Shown here one piece after another: positions 56,135-64,000 of a stretch of 64,000 bases of DNA (the first letter of the stretch is position 1; the number at the start of each line of letters is the position of its first letter). The stretch is from Henricia sp. BOLD:AAB3569 (taxonomy: Eukaryota; Echinodermata; Asteroidea; Spinulosida; Echinasteridae). The position numbers and the translations under genes are program-made. The DNA lies in the NCBI GenBank assembly GCA_037783545.1, contig JBBELK010000298.1:4650001-4714000 (forward strand), read 5' to 3'. The notes under the pieces were generated by a model. The model did no database searches. It saw only the letters and a list, made by a program, of their open reading frames with translations, and was not told the DNA's origin.

Positions 56135-57006
56135 TGATAACATTACAGCTACACAAGACGTACTTTTTTCCCAAATGCCCTGCAGCTAGCTGTATGTGAC
56201 TTAGCCTATATTGCAAAGGACAACCACACACAAAACTGTGAGCATGTGATCAGCTACATGTAAGTACATGTACACTCCATGGTGTATTCACATAACATGG
56301 AGGCCTACTTGGCAGATGTACATGCAACTACGACAGTTATTTGATAATCATGAATGAAATTCCACTGTACATGTATTTAACATCTTTGTTAAAATTTTGA
56401 GCAAACTGTCCAAGGAGTGAATACATGTAGACACAGTGTGCCCTTATAAAAAGTTCCACTGTAAAAGTTGCTTGGCTTACTGATGTCATGAGATTAGCTA
56501 GTGGATTTTGAAAGTTAATTTTTTTTAGCTATGAAGGTACATATGTACATTCCTGCTTAAGCAGCACCCATGGGGTCAAAGACTTGCGACGCGTCACAAG
56601 TATACCAAATCCATTGCATCTCGCAACAGGTTCAGCGAGTTGCGATGGATTTGGCTTTATCTGCGACGCGTCACAAATCTTTGTGAAAGCGACCCCTGCT
56701 CCTGTATTTAGACAAGTGTACATGTGAACAAAATTTGGAAGCATGCATGCCTCAGACTACACAAAATAAATGCTACATTACAATTGAACTCTGACCTCCA
56801 AGTTTGTTTATTCTTTACAATTTACATGTATAGACTATAGTCATCACTACAATTATTTTTCTGTTAAAAAATTAGATTTGTGGAAAGACTGCGTGCCTGC
56901 ATTATTAGCAACACAGCAAGCTGATGTATACTAATAATGTCAATTATAAGATTAGTACTAATTACTATAGTAAAACAATCTGCTTATCACAAGAAAATGT
57001 TCAGGC
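56135..57006. other. Intergenic stretch with one small foldback
   Basis: At 56574-56697 GGGGTC and TTGCGACGCGTCACAAG are mirrored by TGCGACGCGTCACAAATC and GACCCC around a GTTGCGAtGGATTTGG arm, an imperfect foldback of about 124 bp. Otherwise no gene is seen. Confidence 0.55.
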
Positions 57007-57011
57007 CCTAT
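57007..57011. repeat. Target-site duplication of the Gypsy element, left
   Basis: CCTAT directly before the LTR; the identical pentamer follows the other LTR at 62180-62184. A 5-bp duplication fits Ty3/Gypsy integrases. Confidence 0.85.
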
Positions 57012-57163
57012 TGTGATATGAGGATATGCTCAATGAATTGACAAATGAGACGATTATTACAGGCGGCTTCTGCATGTCATGTTCTACTCTCGTGTACCGT
57101 GATACAGGGTCCTAACATGTCATCTAGGTCAAAGGTTATATGAATATGCATGATCCCATTACA
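57012..57163 (-). repeat. 3' LTR of the Ty3/Gypsy element (152 bp)
   Basis: Bounded by TG and CA (on this strand TGTGATATGAGG at the left and CCCATTACA at the right). By eye it is identical to the LTR at 62028-62179. A short LTR of this size is normal for several animal Gypsy lineages. Confidence 0.92.
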
Positions 57164-57173
57164 TCCCCCTTTT
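57164..57173 (-). other. Polypurine tract of the Gypsy element
   Basis: On the minus strand AAAAGGGGGA directly abuts the 3' LTR, the expected primer for plus-strand synthesis. The 400 bases between it and the pol stop are AT-rich and non-coding. Confidence 0.8.
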
Positions 57174-57572
57174 GAGAATAAAATTTAAGAATGGAATTGA
57201 GCCAGAGGGATGAAAAGCTGTTTTAGTCAAAGTTTACCAAAACACGGAACTATTTCTGTAATCACCTGGAGTTATCGCCTAATTGTTAACACAAAACACA
57301 GAAATGTTGTTTCTTCATCAATTAACTCTTTTTTTAAACAAAACTTGTGGAACTTTTAAAACTTCTGGAACAACCTAAGTAGTATTCATCAATAACTTTC
57401 TCATCAGTGAAAAAAAAATTGGTTCTCTGTTAACCGGAAAAAAAAAATGTCTTCCTTTAGCCAATTTTTTGGTGACTCTGTTTCTTTCACTACAAAATAC
57501 ACAATAAGAAAAACTAAACAAAACTTTGTAAAGAAATAAGTTTGTTGGCAAGTACACTTATTTGAAACAGTC

Positions 57573-60500
57573 TTATGTTTGAATCAGTCTTTGTGGCTTC
57601 TTTACTACGCGGCCACTGCGTGTATGGTATGGTTCAGTATCCACTGCCGGCAAGTCAGTGCTAGAGTTATTTCCACTGTGATGTTTGTTCTCAGTAGACT
57701 TGCCCCTAGTCGTCCTCAGTATGGACTTAGGGCCTTGAGGGTTGTGTGGCGGGGTATGTACGCGAACAACTGGCGGGTCTGCAAAGCGAAGTGTTTTTCG
57801 CGTTGGTTCGGTGTCGCGAATATGCACTCTGTTGCGTCGTAAGGTTTGACCATTTGGCATCTGAACAACGAACGATCTCGGCTCTGGGCGAGCATCTTGG
57901 ACTACTGCTGGTGTCCATTTGCCAGAGTGATAGTCTTGAACTGTCACGTGTTGTCCCGGAGCCAGTGATGACAGTTTGCGTACACCACCGCGGTCATGGT
58001 ATTCTTTTTGTTTGTCTTGGCGTTGGGCCAACTTGGAATACACGTCGTCCTTGTCGCGTCTGTCATGGCAAACCTTTGAAGGAAGATTGTCCTTGAGTTT
58101 GCGACCATTAAGAAGCTCTGCGGGCGACGGAAGAGTGCTGTCTATCGGAGTTGTGCGGAGGCATAGGAGCGCAAGGTACGGGTCCATATTGGACTGCTTA
58201 GCCTTTGTCAAGGTCGATTTTACAGTCTGTATCATCCGCTCAATGAAACCATTGCTTCTCGGGTATCGTGGGCTTGACGTGACATGGTCAAAACCCCAGT
58301 CGATGGAGAATTTGCGGTACTCACGACTGTCATACTGCGGGCCATTGTCACTAATGACCTTGGTGGGGATACCCTGCTCGCTGAATATCTGTTTTGTGAG
58401 TGTTACTACTGCTGCACTCGAACACTGTCCACTCACGCGACGTATAAATGGATCCTTCGAATAATAGTCTGCGACAATGAGGTAGTCAGCGTTGTCAAAT
58501 CGGAACAGATCCGTTCCGACAGTCTGCCAGGGACGTTGAGGTATCTCATGAGGTAGAAGAGGCTCATGAGACTGCTTGCGCTGGTGTGTTTGACACACAA
58601 CGCATTTCCCAACTAACCGTTCAATGTCTTTGTTGATGCCTGACCAGTACACGCATGCTTTGGCACGCAGTTGGCATTTGTTAACACCTTGGTGTCCCGC
58701 GTGTATTTTCTCGAGTGTCTCTTGGTGCATGGATTCAGGAATGACGATTCTGTCACCCTTGATGACTAAGCCGTTGTCAACTGACAGTTCGTCTCTACAT
58801 GACCAATAGTGACGAATGCACTTAGGCAGATCCTTGGGATCTTCCGGCCAGCCAACTAAGATTGTCTCAGTCAATGGTCGTAGCACGTTGTCGTTATACG
58901 TTTCTTGCCTGAGCTGGGAAAGTCGAGCTTGGGAGAATTGTATGGCGTAGATTGTCGTATCGAAGTTGATCTGTGGGCCATACGCGGGGTTAAGTCGCGA
59001 CAGAGCATCTGCGAGTAGCAATTCGCGTCCCGGCTTGTACACAATGGTCAGATCATATGGTTGCAACCGCAACATCATACGTTGGAGTCTCGGGGGCGTG
59101 TTTGCGAGGCTTTTGTGTTGGATGTTCTCCAAGGGCTTGTGGTCCGACTCCACAACGAATTTTGCTCCGTAGAGGTAAGTGTGGAATCGTGTACAGCCAA
59201 AAACGACTGCAAGTAACTCACGCTCGATGTTTGCGTATCGTTTTTCGGCGTCCGTCAGGGCTTTGCTCGCGAATGCCACAGGTTTGTTGTTTTGCAGGAG
59301 TGCCGCTCCAAGTCCTTTTGCAGATGCATCGACCTGTAGCACCGTGGGTTGTCGGGGGTTGAAGTGGGTAAGTGTACACTCAGTACCAATCAACGACTTG
59401 ACGTTATTGAATGCCATCTCGTGCGATGGTGTCCACTGCCACTCACTGTCCTTCCGCAGAAGTGCGCGGAGTGTGTCCGTGTGATCAGCGAGTCGGGGGA
59501 GAAACGGCGCAAGGTATTGCACCATGCCCAGGAATTGCTGCAATTCAGTGACATTCTGCGGTGCAGGGAGAGCATGTATGTCTTGCACTTTCTCCGGGTC
59601 GGGGTGCACACCAGAGGCATCATAGAGGCAACCGAAAAACTTAATGCAAGGGGTTCTCACATCGCACTTGTCGAGGTTGAAGATTAGGCCGTACTTGCGA
59701 GCAACTTGCATGAGATTGTGCAAATGTTTATCATGTTCCTCGAATGTCGCCCCGAAGACCGCGATATCGTCCGCGATCCCTAATGTACCAGGACACTGCT
59801 CCAGGATCATGTCCATTTTCTCCTGAAAGATATCCTGGGAGACTTTCAGCCCGAAGGGCAGGCGACGAAACCGGTACCGCCCGAACGGCGAATTGAAAGT
59901 TGTTAAGAGACTGGACTCCTCATCCAGCACAATGCTCCAGTACCCATGTCGCGCGTCCAACTTGCTGAACACCTTGGCGCCGCTGAACTGGTGTGTAATT
60001 TCTTCCAGTGTCGGCGTTTTGTGGTATGTCCGTTTGGAGGCCTTGTTCAGTGCCTGTGGATCAAGGCACACACGGAGACTGCCGTTGGCTTTCCTGCTGA
60101 ATGCCAGTGACGAGACCCAATCTGTGGGCTCTGTGACCTTGACAATGACATTCAGGCCTACCATCCTATCCAGTTCAGCCTTTAGTTCATGCTTGATCTG
60201 GATGGGGTACTTGCGCGGAGGCTGTACGACCGGACATGCGTCCTCTCGTAACGTGACGTGGTATTCACCGGGGAATTTGCCAATCCCAGTGAAACGATCC
60301 GGATATAAGCTGCAGAGGTCGCTCTTTGTCACAATTGGCTGGATAGGGTCGCGTCGCGTTTGCGATGAACGAACACCCACAGAACTATCACTGCGTCGTG
60401 ACGTTTTGCGTATCGCGCAGTTTAGTGTGATAAGGTGGAGTGCTCGTGAAGTCGGAAGTCCGAGAATTGCCGGACCCGCGGTATCGGCGACGAAGAATTC

Positions 60501-61547
60501 CGCATCGAGCCCGTCTGTCTCGCCGTAGCTGCATGGAATTGTGACACACCCATATTGTTGAATGCGGGTTCCGTTGTAGGCAGTGAGAAACGTATTTCGC
60601 GGCGTCGTGAAGCCCGGCTGAGGGTATCCATCTGCATCTAGCGCTCGCGGAAACATGCGTCTGAATGTGCGCAAAGGTAAGATGTTCCCCTGGGCACCGG
60701 TGTCGACTTTGACACTCAGAGTATGCAATCCTGGACGATGTTTCAGTTTGATGCTGAGTGACACGAAAAGTTCATCGCGAGTATCAGATGTACGCTTAGC
60801 GTCGCGACCATGCTGGGCTGTAATGGTGTCGAAAGCGATGTTCTCAAATTGGTCCTGCAGATCCGAAACCTCGTATTCAACTGCGTTTACCTCATTAGAC
60901 TGACGAGGTACAGGTCTAGAGCTCGATTTCCACCGACGACCGCGTTTGGGCGAGTATGATCCTCGTGTACGCGAACGCGAATAGCGAGGAGTTTGTAGCT
61001 TCCGCTTAGTGCCCGCTGTACTCAGGCACATATGTTGCCAGTGTCCTTCTTTACCGCAACTTTTGCATTTCGTCCCATATGCAGGGCATTTCTCGCGAGG
61101 TCGATATGGGTGGCGTCCACCACAGTTTTTGCACTGTCCTCGCGTCATGACTGCATCCACCTTCGCATTCCCTATGTGACTAAGCTGTGCCATGTGCATG
61201 ACACTGACCTCGTGTGCTCGGCAAATGTCCAAGGCGTCTTTCAGCTGCAGCGTTTCATCTTTCCGAAGCAGTTTCTTTTGCACCTCGGAGTATTTCACCC
61301 CAGAGGTAAGAACCTCTATGATCCGTTCATTAAGCGCTGCTTCGTTGGCGAACTGACATTTCATGGCTTTTGCCTTGCATCGCGTGTAAAAATCATCAAC
61401 ACTCTCGCTTTCCGACTGGACGTAACGTTGAAACTCCAGGCGATGTATTCGAAAGTTGTCCTGGGGTTCTATCTGGCTGGAGAATTTGCCCCAAATATTC
61501 TGAGGATCTTGTAGTTCCTCACCTGTTAGTCCCCATGTGTTGTACAT
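57573..61547 (-). CDS. Ty3/Gypsy Gag-Pol polyprotein (1324 residues from the first Met)
   Basis: Domains in order: Gag capsid-like segment (1-130); CCHC zinc knuckle CKSCGKEGHWQHMC at 161-174; aspartic protease with DTGA at 282-285; reverse transcriptase about 450-640 with LDAR (531) and the catalytic IADD at 591-594, a variant of YxDD common in this lineage; RNase H about 735-860 with VDAS, IERE and SDHKP; integrase with zinc-binding HAGH (949-952) and CVVC (982-985), then the DDE triad D1013, D1067 (SDNGPQ) and E1103; C-terminal GPY/F-like segment. It makes the capsid and enzymes for reverse transcription and integration. The frame stays open upstream of this Met to about 61611, where it meets the short Gag-start frame at an A9 run, so the true start is probably 61716. 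No internal stop is seen. Confidence 0.93.
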   Translation of the reverse strand: MYNTWGLTGEELQDPQNIWGKFSSQIEPQDNFRIHRLEFQRYVQSESESVDDFYTRCKAKAMKCQFANEAALNERIIEVLTSGVKYSEVQKKLLRKDETLQLKDALDICRAHEVSVMHMAQLSHIGNAKVDAVMTRGQCKNCGGRHPYRPREKCPAYGTKCKSCGKEGHWQHMCLSTAGTKRKLQTPRYSRSRTRGSYSPKRGRRWKSSSRPVPRQSNEVNAVEYEVSDLQDQFENIAFDTITAQHGRDAKRTSDTRDELFVSLSIKLKHRPGLHTLSVKVDTGAQGNILPLRTFRRMFPRALDADGYPQPGFTTPRNTFLTAYNGTRIQQYGCVTIPCSYGETDGLDAEFFVADTAGPAILGLPTSRALHLITLNCAIRKTSRRSDSSVGVRSSQTRRDPIQPIVTKSDLCSLYPDRFTGIGKFPGEYHVTLREDACPVVQPPRKYPIQIKHELKAELDRMVGLNVIVKVTEPTDWVSSLAFSRKANGSLRVCLDPQALNKASKRTYHKTPTLEEITHQFSGAKVFSKLDARHGYWSIVLDEESSLLTTFNSPFGRYRFRRLPFGLKVSQDIFQEKMDMILEQCPGTLGIADDIAVFGATFEEHDKHLHNLMQVARKYGLIFNLDKCDVRTPCIKFFGCLYDASGVHPDPEKVQDIHALPAPQNVTELQQFLGMVQYLAPFLPRLADHTDTLRALLRKDSEWQWTPSHEMAFNNVKSLIGTECTLTHFNPRQPTVLQVDASAKGLGAALLQNNKPVAFASKALTDAEKRYANIERELLAVVFGCTRFHTYLYGAKFVVESDHKPLENIQHKSLANTPPRLQRMMLRLQPYDLTIVYKPGRELLLADALSRLNPAYGPQINFDTTIYAIQFSQARLSQLRQETYNDNVLRPLTETILVGWPEDPKDLPKCIRHYWSCRDELSVDNGLVIKGDRIVIPESMHQETLEKIHAGHQGVNKCQLRAKACVYWSGINKDIERLVGKCVVCQTHQRKQSHEPLLPHEIPQRPWQTVGTDLFRFDNADYLIVADYYSKDPFIRRVSGQCSSAAVVTLTKQIFSEQGIPTKVISDNGPQYDSREYRKFSIDWGFDHVTSSPRYPRSNGFIERMIQTVKSTLTKAKQSNMDPYLALLCLRTTPIDSTLPSPAELLNGRKLKDNLPSKVCHDRRDKDDVYSKLAQRQDKQKEYHDRGGVRKLSSLAPGQHVTVQDYHSGKWTPAVVQDARPEPRSFVVQMPNGQTLRRNRVHIRDTEPTRKTLRFADPPVVRVHTPPHNPQGPKSILRTTRGKSTENKHHSGNNSSTDLPAVDTEPYHTRSGRVVKKPQRLIQT

Positions 61548-61596
61548 GCGGAGTCCCTCCTTGCCAGACCACAGTATGATGTAATTGTGCTGATCT

Positions 61597-61716
61597 TCAG
61601 CCGCGATTTTTTTTTACCGTAAACCACATTTGTGCAGTTTGTTTGAAGTCCTTGTAAGCTTGGGGCCTGTCTGCACCGTCCCAGTCCATTTTGGGGTGAG
61701 GTATTGAGTCAGCCAT
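61597..61716 (-). pseudogene. Start of Gag, separated by a homopolymer frameshift
   Basis: A 39-codon frame beginning MADSIPHPKMDWDG and stopping just after an A9 run (61607-61615 on the plus strand as T9). Removing one base would join it to the main frame, so this is either a homopolymer insertion in the genome or a sequencing or assembly error. A programmed +1 shift so early in Gag would be unusual. Confidence 0.75.
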
Positions 61717-62015
61717 GCTGTTGCCTATCTCCGAAACGCCGTGCGAAAAGTAAACGAATTGCAGTCGAGCCGAAGCAAGATTCTGCGATGTACAAAGCAG
61801 GGGTCGGAGGTCACCGTCGATTACACACGGACCGTGTGAGACATGGCGCAATGTAATGTTGCATGTGTATACGTACGTACGTACGTGCCGTGAATTACTG
61901 CACACACACGGAGCTGGCGCAAAAACGTGGAACTTCGTGCGGGTTTGTATCGCTCATAAGTCTTACTTTGAGGATATATTTCGATGTCCTGTCGGGTCTA
62001 TATATATCACTTATA

Positions 62016-62027
62016 CCGCTGCCACCA
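62016..62027 (-). other. Primer-binding site of the Gypsy element
   Basis: On the minus strand TGGTGGCAGCGG directly follows the 5' LTR, as expected for a site complementary to a tRNA 3' end (TGG pairs with CCA). The matching tRNA cannot be named from memory with confidence. Confidence 0.75.
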
Positions 62028-62179
62028 TGTGATATGAGGATATGCTCAATGAATTGACAAATGAGACGATTATTACAGGCGGCTTCTGCATGTCATGTTC
62101 TACTCTCGTGTACCGTGATACAGGGTCCTAACATGTCATCTAGGTCAAAGGTTATATGAATATGCATGATCCCATTACA
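62028..62179 (-). repeat. 5' LTR of the Ty3/Gypsy element (152 bp)
   Basis: Identical by eye to 57012-57163. It should hold the promoter and polyadenylation signal; no unambiguous TATA box is visible. Confidence 0.92.
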
Positions 62180-62184
62180 CCTAT
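62180..62184. repeat. Target-site duplication of the Gypsy element, right
   Basis: CCTAT, identical to 57007-57011. Confidence 0.85.
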
Positions 62185-63145
62185 CTTTCAATCATTGCTT
62201 TCATTCATTAGGTTTAAAGACATGATTGATTAGTAAACTTTTAAAATGGTACGCACAGCATTACAGAACTAAAGGTGCCTTTTAAAATTTCACTCATTCA
62301 TAATTCAAAAACCTTTAAAATACATGCTGCTTTGATGCATGATTTTTTTTAATGGTAGGCCTAAATAATTCATTTGCAAATTGTCAAAAAAAAACTGTAG
62401 TTGGCAATTTCTCGCACAAAGGTACCCGAAAGAATTGAGAAGTTCAGACCTTCATTGAGAAGTTCAGAGTCAGACCTTGTGTGCAAAACATATGAGACAC
62501 AGGCTGAACAAAATGTCAAGTGTTTTCCCACAAAATCTTAAATTTTTTCCACTTGAAATTTATTCCATCAAATCTGCACATTCCAATGCTAGATGGGTCA
62601 TTTTAAAGAAAATAAATTCTTATCAACTTCTCAACCCTTACCAATGGTACCATTTTTATAAGAAAAAGGAGAGAATTTACAAGTCAGACTTCTTGTAGGC
62701 CTACTGCCTCATAAATTATACGAGATCGGCAAAGATTTGTTCGAACATGAATCGTAATTTCTTCCTGCCAAATTGTTTTTAGATCAGATCTGCACTTACT
62801 GACGGCTAACATTAGTTAATTAGTCATTTTTCAACTTATATCGTGATGTCCGACTTGTAAATTCTTACCCGTAATAAATCAACAGAGGGAGGAAAAAGTC
62901 ATCGTCGCTGCATGGCCCAATTTCCGGACACGGTTCAAAATAAATTTTTAAAAATGTCCTTCGAAGATCTGTCCTTCGTCTCTCCTAATTTTGATGTGCC
63001 CCTGCTTCTGTCGGTCATTATCACTCAGAAATCTACAAAAGCAAACCTAAAAAGGTCCAAACGACGAACGTTTTACGCTGTCAACTTGGAGCACATCGGT
63101 ACCTTCGTAGGTTTATCGCACGCATACAATCCGGCACTGAAATGA
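62185..63145. other. Intergenic stretch
   Basis: AT-rich, with no supported gene. A 77-codon frame at 62912-63145 has no recognised domain, and its end overlaps the region beside the inverted repeat at 63146. Confidence 0.4.
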
Positions 63146-63203
63146 GTGGAACTATAGCCTCGCTTTGGTCCGTCATGAATAAATATTAAGAAAGGCGTAT
63201 ACA
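63146..63203. repeat. Inverted-repeat partner of 54572-54636
   Basis: GGAACTATAGCCTCGCTTTG through TTAAGAAAGGCGTATA, the reverse complement of the block 8.5 kb to the left. Confidence 0.7.
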
Positions 63204-63739
63204 AGGACAGGCACACGCCGAGCAATAACCACAGGTGATTGGCCGTTGTATTACCACGCGTGATTGGTCGTTGTTTTTACTTGTATTAAATATATGCATG
63301 ATCTATTTTTAGAGTTTGCTCAACAACGAGTGAATTTCGCAATCGTTAATTTTGTCGCTGGGTTTTGCATATCCTATTCAATCTTTGCCATCCCTTATAA
63401 TTATTTAGTAATGTTGGCAGTGGTGTACTCGTCAACGCCCAGGTTTGTACTGATACATTACTTTTTACTTGAAATGGCGCTGTTTGCCGTATTTTTAAGC
63501 CGCCAAACATCAATATCACAGTGGGGCCGTTGTTCAAAAAAAGTTTTACATCGCATAAAAAAACTCGACAAAACATGACAGAAACCCCATCGGATGATAT
63601 GAATGACATGGTTGGATATAGAGCTATTTGTTCAACCTTGATTCCCACCGAAACCAGTATGTTTATTTGGTTCTGACAGCAATTTTACAGGCATATCTTC
63701 TGCTGTCGATGCAAAAATACCGCTGCTGCCGCCGCTGAC

Positions 63740-63855
63740 AGGCTAGTCTTGATGCAAGACCGAGTTCGCGATCCCCACATTGTTCATTTTAGCCGCCAGA
63801 GGGCGTACCTACACTTACAACGTGAACTCGAAAACTCGGTCTTGATTACTCCGTA
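63740..63855. repeat. Small foldback with CAAGACCGAGTT ends
   Basis: CAAGACCGAGTT near 63753 is mirrored by AACTCGGTCTTG near 63833-63844. A GCCGCCAGAGGGCG word lies between. It is probably a short MITE. Confidence 0.6.
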
Positions 63856-64000
63856 AGAAAAAAGTTCGATAACCTTAATGGAAGCACATGAATAATTAAA
63901 CAGCAAGGTCAAAAATTATGGGCGCCTGCGTAGAAGAGAAAGCGATGCCTCCATAATTAGGTCATGTGGGATGGTAACTTGCCGTGTACATTTTGTACGT

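Larger units (their letters stand above)
57012..62179 (-). mobile_element. Complete Ty3/Gypsy LTR retrotransposon, 5168 bp
   Basis: Order on the minus strand: 5' LTR, PBS, Gag, protease, reverse transcriptase, RNase H, integrase, polypurine tract, 3' LTR. LTRs are identical, with a 5-bp target duplication CCTAT. The only visible lesion is a one-base excess in an A9 run near the Gag start. It looks like a very recent insertion. Its GC content and codon use are clearly higher than the surrounding AT-rich DNA. Confidence 0.93.

Noticed and set aside
57579-61579. Plus-strand frames of 60-211 codons across the Gypsy element
   Set aside because: They are antisense shadows of the Gag-Pol reading frame.
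61597-61716. Programmed ribosomal frameshift in Gag
   Set aside because: The shift occurs only 39 codons into Gag at an A9 run and would need +1 movement; a homopolymer insertion or error is simpler.
62912-63145. 77-codon frame starting MAQFPDTVQNK
   Set aside because: No recognisable domain, single frame, ends beside a repeat; too weak to call.
63264-63578. 104-codon hydrophobic frame that could suggest a membrane protein
   Set aside because: AT-rich sequence readily encodes Phe/Ile/Tyr-rich stretches; no splice context, homology or start context supports a gene.

Overview
The window is metazoan nuclear DNA. It has genes with GT-AG introns, large gene-poor AT-rich stretches, tRNA-derived SINEs, many short inverted-repeat DNA elements and a Ty3/Gypsy retrotransposon; nothing bacterial is present. 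Frequent ACATGT and TAGGCCTA-type words, TPR-TIR genes and a YqaJ-exonuclease relic suggest a marine invertebrate, most likely a deuterostome (echinoderm, hemichordate or lancelet). The taxon is inference only.

The main content is a cluster of three paralogous genes on the + strand. Each encodes an N-terminal helical tetratricopeptide (TPR, TTC22/IFIT-like) array and a C-terminal TIR domain. Gene 1 (726-3077) is a single uninterrupted exon. Gene 2 (14777-19205) and gene 3 (29464-36375) each have three exons in matching phase: TPR exon, short cassette exon, TIR exon. I assembled their splice sites by hand and the reading phases agree. Gene 3 has a 2-bp insertion that stops translation 18 codons early, inside the end of the TIR domain.

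The cluster is an old two-locus tandem duplication. Unit I (1 to about 25.85 kb) carries gene 1 then gene 2. Unit II (about 25.85 to 51.26 kb) repeats the flanks of gene 1 (25852-28410) but lacks its coding sequence, then carries gene 3 and a diverged copy of the DNA downstream of gene 2. Comparing the units gives empty sites for several insertions: a TTAA-flanked MITE after gene 2, a TA-flanked MITE in front of the gene 3 TIR exon, nested elements upstream of gene 2 and a SINE upstream of gene 3.

From 36.4 to 54 kb there is no convincing host gene, only decayed duplication, MITEs, tandem repeats and SINEs. At 55.4-56.1 kb lie two decayed exons of a YqaJ-type exonuclease. At 57012-62179 (minus strand) is a complete Ty3/Gypsy element with apparently identical 152-bp LTRs, a 5-bp target duplication, a PBS, a polypurine tract and a Gag-Pol frame broken only at one homopolymer. 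The rest is intergenic DNA.

Functionally the cluster looks like innate-immune signalling or effector genes: TPRs as sensor or scaffold, TIR as signalling or possibly NAD-cleaving output, and in genes 2 and 3 an optional exon whose hydrophobic Gly/Asn-rich core resembles RHIM or amyloid-signalling motifs. That functional reading is inference.
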